A DNA stretch of 64,000 bases. It comes from Sabulibacter ruber. GTDB lineage: Bacteria > Bacteroidota > Bacteroidia > Cytophagales > Hymenobacteraceae. The notes beneath the pieces are model-generated. The model worked only from the letters and a program-made list of their open reading frames with translations, had not been told where the DNA came from and searched no databases. Position numbers and translations under genes: made by a program. Below are positions 34,265-43,600 of this stretch, piece after piece; the first letter of the stretch is position 1, and every line of letters begins with the position of its first letter. Location: NCBI RefSeq assembly GCF_017355955.1, contig NZ_JAFFID010000001.1:1550001-1614000 (forward strand). The letters run 5' to 3'.

Positions 34265-34870
34265 TTCTTAAGCTACTTGAATAATTCAACACTACAGGCG
34301 TTCTGCCCGCTTCCTACTCTTTTACCTGTTCTTGCACCTGTTAGATCATACCAAACCAGAGGTGACAATGGAGCCCGGCAGAACAACTCCAGAATCAATG
34401 GTCGCCACACCAAAATACTTCATGTTTTAGTCTTTCAAGTGTAGCCTAGGTCCTTGTCATGACCGAAGAATCTCGGCGCCCAATTGAGCAAATTCCGGTA
34501 ACTTCTTATTGTGAAAAGGTCAATGACACAGTGAGGCACCTATTCTAAACCACAAAGTAGGGCTTAGGAGGCGTTAGAACCAATCAAAAAACGGGTAAAG
34601 CAGACAATACTCCTGGTGAAGTGGCAAGAACCGGGTGTGTAGCTGCCTTACAAAAAAGGTACATTTCTGCAGGTGCCCAGTCCTGTTCAGGCGCTTTCTG
34701 CCGCATTGGGTTATAGGTTTTAGTACAATCCGGGTAAAGAATCGGGCTTTCCCCCGCGTCTCAAAAAAGAAGATAAAATTTTTTCAAGCCCGGAACAGAT
34801 TTTGCCTACTTGATCGTTGTAGATACAAGAATCATCCTTGAGAAAAGAATTTGGCGTTTGTTGTCATTTT
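34265..34870. other. Intergenic region upstream of the two-component pair
   Basis: This is the left part of a 1.3-kb gap. A weak open frame at 34635-34841 has a Cys/Arg-rich composition that does not look like a real protein. No other structure was recognised before the riboswitch-like element that follows. Confidence 0.35.
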
Positions 34871-34912
34871 TCAAATTCTTCTCGTAAATTCAATGAATTC
34901 TATCAAGGATTG

Positions 34913-35004
34913 ATGCATAAACTGAAGGGAGAGAACAGGCCCTGAGATTTTTTGGCAGCTTTTCAAAAGTGTTGATGTTAGCCTGTTCTATTTAGGAGAT
35001 TTGA
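34913..35004 (+). ncRNA. SAM-I-like riboswitch candidate (degenerate)
   Basis: CTGAAGGGAGAGAACAGGCC is nearly identical to the first aptamer (24197-24294) and is followed by CTGAGATTTTTTGGCAGC, a short P3 hairpin CTTTT-c-AAAAG, and GTGTTGATGTTAGCCTG. P2b is AGGG/CCCT and P4 CCT/AGG, as in the first copy. The conserved GCAACC is GCAGCT here and the P1 helix is uncertain (TCAAG with TTTGA is one option). The AGGAGA at 34994-34999, a likely ribosome-binding site, falls inside the 3' stem, so control of translation is possible. Confidence 0.5.
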
Positions 35005-35015
35005 ACTTTAAACTA

Positions 35016-35129
35016 ATGAGATTTACCACACTTTCCTCTATCGCTTCTTTATTGAACGATCTGATTTCTAAACTTATCGGCCCTACGTTGCAGCCAGTTC
35101 CGGTTCCGGTACGTCAGCAATCCCGCTGA
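35016..35129 (+). CDS. Small ORF behind the SAM-like element (37 aa)
   Basis: The ORF starts ATG 35016, 16 bases after AGGAGA, and reads MRFTTLSSIASLLNDLISKL, then IGPTLQPVPVPVRQQSR. The first 25 residues can form an amphipathic helix and the tail is Pro/Val then Arg/Gln-rich. A strong terminator follows at 35210, so riboswitch, ORF and terminator look like a self-contained small transcription unit. No family was recognised. A leader peptide or an artefact inside an sRNA is the alternative. Confidence 0.4.
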   Translation: MRFTTLSSIASLLNDLISKLIGPTLQPVPVPVRQQSR

Positions 35130-35209
35130 TTTCTTGCCCGGTACTACCTGCTGTCAACCAACGTTCACAAAGGCTTTTCCTATTGACACCATCCACCTAA
35201 GAATTCACG

Positions 35210-35246
35210 AATCCCTGTAGCTGGTAGCCGCAGGGATTTTTTGTTT
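35210..35246 (+). terminator. Intrinsic terminator of the small riboswitch unit
   Basis: AATCCCTG (35210-35217) pairs with CAGGGATT (35231-35238) and is followed by a T-rich run. It lies about 80 bases after the 37-codon ORF and 330 bases before the M28 peptidase gene. Confidence 0.8.
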
Positions 35247-35311
35247 TAAGGCGAATGTGTAATTACATCGGCCCTGTGTTGAAGTCAGAATAGCCTTCAA
35301 TCTGTTTCATA

Positions 35312-35340
35312 GGCATTTTCTGAAAAACTGCCCTGAAACG
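35312..35340. repeat. Family C intergenic motif
   Basis: GGCATTTTCTGAAAAACTGC, then CCTGAAACG, in the gap between the small-unit terminator and the peptidase gene. Nothing else was recognised in 35247-35578. Confidence 0.45.
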
Positions 35341-35578
35341 GATGAAAGAAATAACAGGCCAAAGGATGGTATTCGTTTTAAGGGTGTTTTTGGCAAAATT
35401 GCTCTAAAAGAGGACCTCACCGGTGGTCAGAGAACTTCTTACCGGGCACTTCTTAGTTTATTTAGTAATTTCCCTCCTGAAACGTACCCGAGGCTCAATT
35501 TTTGCGGCAGGGCTTAAAGCCTGAGGCATTCTACGCCGAGGCCAACCAAGTGTAGTTAAGTAAATCCTTTTGTTCTAA

Positions 35579-37219
35579 ATGAAAATTGCACCCTTTCTGA
35601 TCAGTGCCTTGCTACTCTCGGGCACTGCGTTCTCCCAGTCACTGAAACTGGACAAAGATGTGACCAAACAACTCAAAGCCGTGAAACCGGAGGCCATCAA
35701 AGGCCACATCCAGTACCTGGCCGATGATAAACTGCAGGGCCGTTTACCGGGCACTCCGGGCTACCAGATGGCGGTAGACTACGTGGTTGACCAGTTCAAA
35801 AAACTGGGCGTGCAACCGGGCGGTGAGAACAGCACCTACCTGCAGACCGTGAGAATCAGGAAGGCATTCACCGGCAAAGATGCCACCCTGAGTTTTACTA
35901 CGCCCCAGGGCTCCAAAACCTTGGAGGCAGGCAAAGACTTCACCTTCTACCCCAACCCGCAAAACCCATCGGTCAGCCTTGACGCTCCCCTGGTGTTCGC
36001 CGGGTACGGCATCACCGCCCCTGAGGTAGGATATGACGATTACGCCAACCTGGACGTGAAAGGCAAAGTGGTGGTGATCCTGCGCGGCGCGCCCCAGAAA
36101 TTCCACTCTACCATTGCCGCCGCCAGCATGAATTTCTCCACCATTCTGCAAAATGCGGTGAACCACGGCGCGGTAGGCGTACTGGTGGGCAGCACCAATC
36201 CCAGCCCCAGAGTAACGGTTCCCAATCTTTCGCGTGGGGTGAACAGCGTTATGACCGCCGATGGCAAAGTGGCCGCCTCGGGTTCTTATGTGTCTGATCA
36301 GTCTAAGGTGTTTGGGTACGTGAACGCCGCCACCTTCCACACGCTTATGCAAGGAGCCGGGCTGGACACCGCCAAGGTAGTAGCCACCTTAAAAGGTGGA
36401 AGCACCACTTCCGCCGCATTACCCGGCAAAATCTCGGCCCGCTACACCACCACCTACCAGGATTTCGACACTTATAATGTAGTGGGGAAAATCACCGGGT
36501 CAGACGCCACCTTGCGCGAGGAGTACGTGGTACACAGCGCTCACCTGGACCACATGGGCATTAGTACGCCGGTGAAAGGCGATTCTATCTATAACGGCGC
36601 GCATGACAATGCCTCCGGGGTGGCCAGCGTGCTGGAGATTGCCAAGATTTACTCTAATCTGAAACAGAAACCCAAACGCTCCCTCCTGTTTGTGTTGGTG
36701 ACCGGCGAGGAAATGGGCTTGCTGGGCTCGCAGTACTTTGCCAAGTACCCAACCGTGCCTAAGAAGAACATTGTAGCCGACATTAACACCGATATGCCAA
36801 CCATCATCGCGCCGCTGCTTTCGGCGGTGGCCTTGGGGGCCGAGCACTCCTCACTGGCTAAACCAGTAGCGAACGCAGCCGGTTACTTAGGCATTGCCGT
36901 GGAAGCTGACCCGGAACCAGACCAGAACCGGTTCATCCGCAGCGATCAGTTCAGCTTCGTAGCCCAGGGAATTCCGGCCTTGCACATCAAATACGGAAAC
37001 AAAACCAAAGACGGCCAGAACAACCTGAACAAGCAGGTGGAAGTGTGGCGCGCCAATTTCTACCACAAACCACAGGATGAGCTGAACGATACCTTTGACT
37101 TTGAAGCCGGCAAGAACTACGTGCAGCTGAACTTCCTGATCAGCTACCAGGTGGCCCAAACTCCTGAACGCCCTACCTGGAACGCCAACGACTTCTTCGG
37201 GGGCAGATACCAGCAATAA
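35579..37219 (+). CDS. M28-family metallopeptidase with PA domain
   Basis: A 546-residue exported peptidase with signal peptide MKIAPFLISALLLSGTAFSQ. A PA-type lid domain lies at about residues 130-250. The zinc site follows: HSAHLDHMG, NGAHDNASG (bridging Asp), the catalytic Glu pair in VTGEEMGLLGS, DINTD, and a final His in ALHIKYG. The family removes N-terminal residues from peptides, usually in the periplasm or outside. Start ATG 35579 follows an AT-rich leader. It is a single-gene unit closed by the large palindrome at 37241-37292. Confidence 0.92.
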   Translation: MKIAPFLISALLLSGTAFSQSLKLDKDVTKQLKAVKPEAIKGHIQYLADDKLQGRLPGTPGYQMAVDYVVDQFKKLGVQPGGENSTYLQTVRIRKAFTGKDATLSFTTPQGSKTLEAGKDFTFYPNPQNPSVSLDAPLVFAGYGITAPEVGYDDYANLDVKGKVVVILRGAPQKFHSTIAAASMNFSTILQNAVNHGAVGVLVGSTNPSPRVTVPNLSRGVNSVMTADGKVAASGSYVSDQSKVFGYVNAATFHTLMQGAGLDTAKVVATLKGGSTTSAALPGKISARYTTTYQDFDTYNVVGKITGSDATLREEYVVHSAHLDHMGISTPVKGDSIYNGAHDNASGVASVLEIAKIYSNLKQKPKRSLLFVLVTGEEMGLLGSQYFAKYPTVPKKNIVADINTDMPTIIAPLLSAVALGAEHSSLAKPVANAAGYLGIAVEADPEPDQNRFIRSDQFSFVAQGIPALHIKYGNKTKDGQNNLNKQVEVWRANFYHKPQDELNDTFDFEAGKNYVQLNFLISYQVAQTPERPTWNANDFFGGRYQQ

Positions 37220-37240
37220 ACAGAACTTATCGGTTACATG

Positions 37241-37292
37241 AACCACCCGAATCGGGGCTGTTTTCCGGAAAACAGCCCCGATTCGGGTGGTT
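37241..37292. terminator. Perfect 52-base palindrome, probable bidirectional terminator
   Basis: The left half (AACCACCCGAATCGGGGCTG plus TTTTCC) is exactly complementary to the right half with no unpaired centre. The middle GCTGTTTTCC-GGAAAACAGC is a perfect family C core. It lies 21 bases after the peptidase stop and is followed by TTG-CTTTTA. As RNA it would be a very strong hairpin; as DNA it could extrude a cruciform. Confidence 0.8.
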
Positions 37293-37416
37293 TGCTTTTA
37301 GGTACTTCTTCAGCAAGAATACATTGCAGAATTGGAGTTAATAAGATACCTCAGGAATTTGAGGTTGAAGGAATTGCATCCAGCCTTAACCAGAACGTCC
37401 ATTGAAGTTGAAATGG

Positions 37417-37448
37417 TTGGAAGATAAGATTCCATCACCTTATCTTTG
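37417..37448 (+). promoter_or_regulatory. Putative upstream promoter of the second efflux operon
   Basis: TTG at 37417-37419, 21 bases, then TATCTTTG at 37441-37448, an exact TAnnTTTG match. It lies 210 bases before the GTG start of the GbsR-like gene. Confidence 0.55.
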
Positions 37449-37581
37449 CGGTGTTTCTGAGTCCCTGGCAGTAGGTAAAATCACTTCCTACTACTTCCCT
37501 TCAAGCCAGATCAGGCGTATAAACTTCTACTAATCAATCACAAACAAACATTCCCTGGTAGACAAAAAGAAATACTAAATT

Positions 37582-37605
37582 TTAGTTCTCAAAATTATGA
37601 ACTAA
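37582..37605. promoter_or_regulatory. Putative operator of the GbsR-like regulator
   Basis: TTAGTTC (37582-37588), ten bases, then GAACTAA (37599-37605): a perfect inverted repeat. It occupies the -33 region of a second promoter whose -7 box TACCTTTG is at 37619-37626, about 32 bases before the regulator start. This position suits autorepression. Confidence 0.5.
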
Positions 37606-37657
37606 CGAAACTAACGCATACCTTTGCAGTGTTCTTAAGTCAAAGAAGGAGAAAAAA

Positions 37658-38125
37658 GTGGTACAGTTAACCAAAGAACAAAAGCAACTGATTGAGAAAA
37701 TCGGCATTTACCATGAGCAGCAGGGCTTTCCGCCCGCAACCGGCCGCATCATTGGATTGCTGTACGTCTCAGACAGACCGCACCTGTCTTTTGAGGAGAT
37801 CATTGATACCTTGAATATCAGTAAGAGTGCGGCCAGCAATGCCCTGAACCTCCTGCTACAGATGCATTTGATTGAATACATCACGTTCCCCGGCGACAGA
37901 AAACGGTACTTCGGAGCTTTACTGGAGAACTGGCACGAGGAAGTGATCAACAAGATGGATTCCATCCTGGCGTTCAGCAAACTGCTTAAGCAAACCAATG
38001 AACTGAGGGGAAACGCCAATCCAGACATGAACCAGAAAGTTCTGGAGCGGATTGAGTTTCTGGAGTTCCTTTCCAAGGAAGTACCAGCCCTTCTGCAAAA
38101 GTGGATAAAGGAGAGACAACAATAA
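37658..38125 (+). CDS. GbsR/MarR-family transcriptional regulator
   Basis: A 155-residue winged-helix regulator with GTG start 37658 and a good ribosome site AAGGAG about six bases upstream. The DNA-binding core is FPPATGRIIGLLYVSDRPHL, then FEEIIDTLNISKSAASNALNL and the wing YITFPGDRKRYF. This pattern is typical of GbsR-type MarR relatives that often control adjacent RND pumps in Bacteroidota. It is the first gene of the TolC-adaptor-pump operon, 72 bases before the TolC gene. Confidence 0.88.
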   Translation: MVQLTKEQKQLIEKIGIYHEQQGFPPATGRIIGLLYVSDRPHLSFEEIIDTLNISKSAASNALNLLLQMHLIEYITFPGDRKRYFGALLENWHEEVINKMDSILAFSKLLKQTNELRGNANPDMNQKVLERIEFLEFLSKEVPALLQKWIKERQQ

Positions 38126-38197
38126 TTTTTTGCCCGCTTGGTTCTTTTTATTCAGAACCAAACAATAAGATACAAACCAATCAATAAAAGTAAAACC

Positions 38198-39553
38198 GTG
38201 AATAAGAAGCATTTGATACTGAGCCTTCTACTTGCGTTTGTAGCAAGATTCAGTTATGCACAAACTCAACCGGAGGGCAATGTCTTAACGCTGCAACAGG
38301 CGTTGAACTTTGCCGCCAACAATAACATCAGCATTCAGCAGTCAAAGCTGGATGAGCAAGGAGCTGAATACAGAATCAACGAAACCAAAGGTTCTGGCCT
38401 TCCTCAACTGAATGGTACCGGGCAGGTAAGCGTGTATCCGTCTATTCCTACCCAGTTGCTGCCAGGTGAGATCATTGGCCAGCCAGGCACTTACGTACCG
38501 GTGAAATTTGGTCAGAAATACAATGTTTCCGGCGGTGTGGAGCTTCAGCAGCTTATTTTCAGCAAATCCTACTTTGTAGGATTAGAGGCGGCCCAGACCA
38601 CCCGTGACCTGTACCGTTTGCGCACCCAGATGAGCACAGAAGATGTGATCTACAACGTAAGTTCTGCTTACCTGCAGGCTCTGCAAACCAAGGAACAGTT
38701 CAGCACTATTGATGCCAACTACAAGCGCCTGACCCAACTGGAGAAGATCCTGCAACTGCAATACAAGAATGATTTCGCCAAGAAGGTAGATGTAAACCGC
38801 ATTACGGTAAACAAAACCAACCTGGAGAACCAGCGCCAGACCTTGGCGGCGGCTTATGAGCAGCAGAAAAACGCCTTGAAGTTCTTTATGGGGATGCCAA
38901 TTGAGCAACCAATTGAGATTGCCGATTCCACCACCCTCACCAACACGGCTCTGCCGCTTACTACCAACGCCAACGAGATCCTGACCCAGCGCTCAGATTT
39001 CCAGGCTTTGCAGACGCAGAAAAAGCTGTATGGCCTGAACGTGGAGAACATCAAAGGCCGCGCCTTCCCTACTCTGGCAGGTTTTGGTCAGTACACTTAC
39101 AACGCCCAACGGCAGCAGTTTAACTTCTTTGACACTAATCAGCCTTGGTTCAACACCTTTGTGCTGGGTGTGCAGCTGAACATCCCCATTTTTGACGGAT
39201 TCCAGCGCAGAAACCAGATAAAACAAGCCGAGCTGGATGTGAAAAAGACTGAGTTAGACATCCAGAACCTGACCCTGAGCACCCAAATGGGATTAGATAA
39301 TGCCTTGAAGCAGATCAATACCAGCCAATTGGCCGTGCAGAACCAGGAACGCAACGTGCAGCTGGCCCAGGAGGTGTACAACACCACCAACAGCCTGTAC
39401 AAAGAAGGGCTTTCCCCGCTGACCGACCTGTTAGAAGCCGAGGTGAGCTTACGTGAGGCCCAAACCAACCTGAACAACGAAAGACTGAAATATAAAATAG
39501 CGCAGCTGGACTACATCAAAGCCAGAGGCGAACTGAAAAACCTAATCCAATAA
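38198..39553 (+). CDS. TolC-family outer-membrane efflux protein
   Basis: A 451-residue protein from GTG 38198, chosen because the signal peptide (NKKHLILSLLLAFVARFSYA) begins there; an open frame extends to 38138. The two duct repeats start near NVLTLQQALNFAANNNISI and around residue 245. It forms the outer-membrane channel for the adaptor (25 bases downstream) and the RND pump in this operon. Confidence 0.9.
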   Translation: MNKKHLILSLLLAFVARFSYAQTQPEGNVLTLQQALNFAANNNISIQQSKLDEQGAEYRINETKGSGLPQLNGTGQVSVYPSIPTQLLPGEIIGQPGTYVPVKFGQKYNVSGGVELQQLIFSKSYFVGLEAAQTTRDLYRLRTQMSTEDVIYNVSSAYLQALQTKEQFSTIDANYKRLTQLEKILQLQYKNDFAKKVDVNRITVNKTNLENQRQTLAAAYEQQKNALKFFMGMPIEQPIEIADSTTLTNTALPLTTNANEILTQRSDFQALQTQKKLYGLNVENIKGRAFPTLAGFGQYTYNAQRQQFNFFDTNQPWFNTFVLGVQLNIPIFDGFQRRNQIKQAELDVKKTELDIQNLTLSTQMGLDNALKQINTSQLAVQNQERNVQLAQEVYNTTNSLYKEGLSPLTDLLEAEVSLREAQTNLNNERLKYKIAQLDYIKARGELKNLIQ

Positions 39554-39578
39554 CACTGTTTCTGTACACTCTAAAAAA

Positions 39579-40631
39579 ATGAAAAAACTGATTTATATCC
39601 TGGTTGTTGTTGTCCTGATAGGCGCCGTGGCTTACACGCTCAACAAGAACAAAAAGGAAATGACGGAAAAAGCGGCCGTAGCCCAGATCAAGAGCGAAGC
39701 CATTCCGGTAACCCTCACCGAGGCGAAATCTGCCAAACTGGACCGGTCTTTTACCGCGCAAGGAAACTTCAGACCAGTGCAAAGCCTCACCCTGTTGTCT
39801 GAGACCCAAGGCCAGATTCAGCGGGTATTGAAGCGCAAAGGCGACCGCGTACGTGCCGGCGAATTGCTGGTGCAGGTAGAAGGCAACACCATGAACGCGA
39901 ACCTGGTGACCGCCCAGGCCAATTACGAGAAAGCCAAACGTGACCTGGCCCGTTTTGAAAACCTGGCCGCTGGTGACGCTATCACTAAACGTCAGTTAGA
40001 AGATGCCCGTCTGCAAGTGAATTCTGCCCGTGCCCAATTGGTGGCTGCCCAGCAGAACATGTCCAATACCCGGGTAACCGCTCCTATCAACGGCGAAATC
40101 AATGAGATCTACATTGAGGTAGGTTCTTTCCTGAACCCAGGTACTAAGATGTATGACATTGTGAACGTGAACAGCCTGAAACTGAATGTACAGGTTTCTG
40201 AAGCAGAGGTTCTGCTCATCAACAAAGGCCAGCGCGTGAAAGTAACCGCCAATGCCGGTGGCCGCCAGGAGTACGAAGGCAGAGTAACCGCCATTGCCGC
40301 CCAATCTGATGCCACTTTGAAGTACGATGTGGAAATTGAGGTCAAAAACACCTCTAACAACAACCTGAGAGCGGGTATGTACGGCACTGCCTTCTTTGAA
40401 GTAGCCGACCAGCGCGATGCCCTGTTGCTTTCTCGTCAGTCTATTGTAGGTAGCATCCAGGACCCAAGCGTGTACGTGGTGAAAGACAACAAAGCCTATT
40501 TACGCAAAGTGAAAGTGGGTACGGTAACCCAGGACCAGGTAGAGATCCTGGATGGGGTGCAGCCCGGCGAAAAAGTAGTACAGAGCGGCCAGATCAACCT
40601 GCGCGAAGGCATCCAGGTGACCACTCTGTAA
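39579..40631 (+). CDS. RND efflux periplasmic adaptor (HlyD family)
   Basis: A 350-residue membrane-fusion protein. It is anchored by an N-terminal helix (MKKLIYILVVVVLIGAVAYT) with no lipobox, unlike the adaptor of the first pump. Lipoyl halves (LLSETQGQIQRVLKRKGDRV, then TNTRVTAPINGEINEIY-like), a helical hairpin at about residues 100-155 and a beta-barrel domain follow. It connects the TolC protein upstream and the pump 37 bases downstream. Confidence 0.92.
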   Translation: MKKLIYILVVVVLIGAVAYTLNKNKKEMTEKAAVAQIKSEAIPVTLTEAKSAKLDRSFTAQGNFRPVQSLTLLSETQGQIQRVLKRKGDRVRAGELLVQVEGNTMNANLVTAQANYEKAKRDLARFENLAAGDAITKRQLEDARLQVNSARAQLVAAQQNMSNTRVTAPINGEINEIYIEVGSFLNPGTKMYDIVNVNSLKLNVQVSEAEVLLINKGQRVKVTANAGGRQEYEGRVTAIAAQSDATLKYDVEIEVKNTSNNNLRAGMYGTAFFEVADQRDALLLSRQSIVGSIQDPSVYVVKDNKAYLRKVKVGTVTQDQVEILDGVQPGEKVVQSGQINLREGIQVTTL

Positions 40632-40668
40632 TCAGAAAAGAAGTTTCTTTTAAACTGGAAGTTTAGAA

Positions 40669-43600
40669 ATGAATATAACCAAGTTATCAATTCAGCGGTC
40701 AACCCTGGTGGTGGTGGTGTTCACCGTCCTCACCTTGCTGGGGATTGTCAGCTACCAATCACTCAACTACGAGCTGTTACCTAAGTTCAGCCCGCCGGTT
40801 TTGACCGTGACTACTTTGTACCCGGGTGCATCGCCTAACGAGGTGGAGAACTCGGTGACCAAAGAGATTGAAGATGTGCTCTCTTCCCTGGAGAACGTGA
40901 AGGAGATGAAAGGTACCTCCCTGGAGAGTTTCTCTATCATCACCATCCAGCTGAACCAGGGAACCAACGTAGACCTGAGCTTACAGGATGCCCAGCGGAA
41001 AATCAACACCATTCTGGCCCAGTTGCCCGAAGACGCTGACCCGCCAACCCTGAACAAATTTGACTTTGACGACCTGCCCATCATCAAGATGGGGGCCACG
41101 GCCAACATGCCTGCCACCGAGTTCTTCGACCTGATTGACAACAAAATCAAGCCGGAACTGTCCCGTGTGCCTGGTATGGCCCAGATCAAAATCCTGGGTG
41201 GTTCTGAGCGCGAGATCAAGGTAAACATTGACGCCAACAAGCTGGAAGCCTACGGCATCTCTATTCTGCAGGTACAACAGAAGATCAAGAACTCTAACCT
41301 GGACTTCCCTACCGGTAGAATCAAGAACGAGAACGGCCAGACCCAGCTCCGTTTATCGGGTAAATACCAGAATCTGGACCAATTACGTAACCTCGTTATC
41401 AGAGAAGACCAGAACGGTATCGTACGTTTGTCTGACCTGGCCGAGGTACAGGATACCCAGAAAGACGTGGAGGTATTGAGCCGTATCAACTCAAAACCAT
41501 CGGTGGGTATCACTATCCAGAAACAGTCTGATGCCAACGCGGTGGAAGTAAGTGCCCTGACCAAGGCCGCTCTGGCCCAGCTGGAGAAAACCTATGCGTC
41601 TCAAGGCTTGAAGTTCAACATTGCAACGGATAGCTCTGACTTTACCCTGGAGGCCGCTGATTCTGTAATGCACGACCTGGTGATTGCGGTAGTGCTGGTG
41701 GCGGTGGTAATGCTGTTGTTCCTGCACTCGCTGCGTAACGCGGTGATTGTGATGGTGTCCATCCCGGCCTCATTGGTGGCCACGTTCATTGCCATGTACC
41801 TGTTTGGGTTCTCTTTGAACCTGATGTCTTTGCTGGCCCTTTCACTGGTGGTAGGTATCCTGGTGGACGACGCCATTGTGGTGATTGAGAACATTTACCG
41901 CCACATGGAGATGGGCAAGAACCCGGCCCAGGCGGCATATGACGGTATTCGGGAAATCAGCGCTACGGTAACCTCCATTACCCTGGTAATTGTGGTGGTG
42001 TTCATCCCAATCGCTTTGTCTACCGGTCTGGTGTCTGACATTCTGCGACAGTTTGCCCTGGTGGTAGCAGTAGCCACTATGATCTCCCTGTTTGTGGCAT
42101 TCACTCTGATTCCGCTTTTGGCCAGCCGTTTCTCTAAACTGGAGCACGTATCTGACAAAAACATGTTCGGGCGGTTCATTCTGTGGTTTGAGCGCTTGCT
42201 TGACAGAATCATTGAAGGCTTTACCGATGCCTTGCAGTGGGCCTTTGGACATAAGTTCATTACCCTGGCTGCAACATTCCTGTTACTGATTGCTTCCTTC
42301 ATGCTGGTGCCGTTCGGGTTCATCGGGAACGAGTTCATCCCGGCGGGTGACCGTGGCGAGGTGAGCTTGCAGTTAGAATTGCCTAAGAACGCTACCGTTG
42401 AGCAAACCAACTTTGCCACTAAGCAGGTGGAAGAGTACCTGCGCGGCATTCCGGAGGTAACCCGGGTGTTCACTACGGTGGGTACAACGGCTTCTTCGCA
42501 GCAAGGCCAGAACTCTGCTTATCAGTCTGAGTTATCTGTTGCCCTGGTAGACGTGAAAGAGCGTTCTTTCAGCACGCAGGAGTTCAGCCGTAGAGCCAAA
42601 GCCGATATTGAAAGCAAACTGCCAAACGTAGAGGTTACTCCGGTACCGGTAGGTCTGGTAGGGAATGCGCAAGCTCCTATCCAGGTGGTATTGTCTGGTT
42701 CTAACCTGGATACTCTGCTGGCCTTCTCACAGAAAGTGACCAAGTTGGTGGAAGGCGTGGAAGGTACGGTAGACGTGGAAACCTCCGTTGAAGGTGGTAA
42801 CCCCGAGATTGAAGTAGTAGTGGACCGCGACAAGATGGCAAGCCTGGGCTTGTCTCTGGAAAGCGTGGGAGCCGGTATGCAAATGGCCTTCTCTGGTAAC
42901 ACAGACGCTACTTTCCGCTCCGGTACCGAGGACTACGACATCAACATCCGTCTGGATGAGTTTGACCGCCGCAACATGACCGACATCGCCAACCTGTCTT
43001 TCATCAACAACTTTGGACAGGTAGTGCGTCTGGGTCAGTTCGCCGACATCAAGCAGTCTACTGGTCCTTCTCAGCTGGAGCGTACCAACCGCGTGACCTC
43101 CCTGAACGTGAACTCACAGGTAATTGGGCGTCCGTCTGGTTCAGTGGGTGCCGATATTCAGGCCAAGATGGCGGAAATCAAGATCCCGAACGGGGTAACC
43201 GTTGACTACGCCGGGGACCTGAAAAACCAGAGCGAAGGCTTCGGTACGCTGGGAATTGCCTTGCTGGCCTCTATCATCTTCGTGTACCTGATCATGGTGG
43301 CTCTGTATGACTCTTACGTGTATCCGCTGGTGGTATTGTTCTCCATTCCGCTCGCGATCATCGGGGCCTTGCTGGCCCTGGCCCTGGCCGCCCAGTCACT
43401 GAGTATTTTCTCTATCCTGGGTATCATCATGATGATTGGTCTGGTAGCCAAGAACGCGATTATGGTGGTGGACTTCACCAACCAGATGAAGAAAGAAGGT
43501 CATGACGTGAAAAGCGCCCTGATGGAAGCCGTGCGAATTCGTTTCCGCCCGATCCTGATGACTACCCTGGCGATGGTGATTGGTATGTTGCCGATTGCGT

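Noticed and set aside
34635..34841. 68-codon plus-strand open frame
   Set aside because: Cys/Arg/Phe-rich composition unlike a natural protein, no ribosome site, and located in otherwise featureless intergenic DNA.
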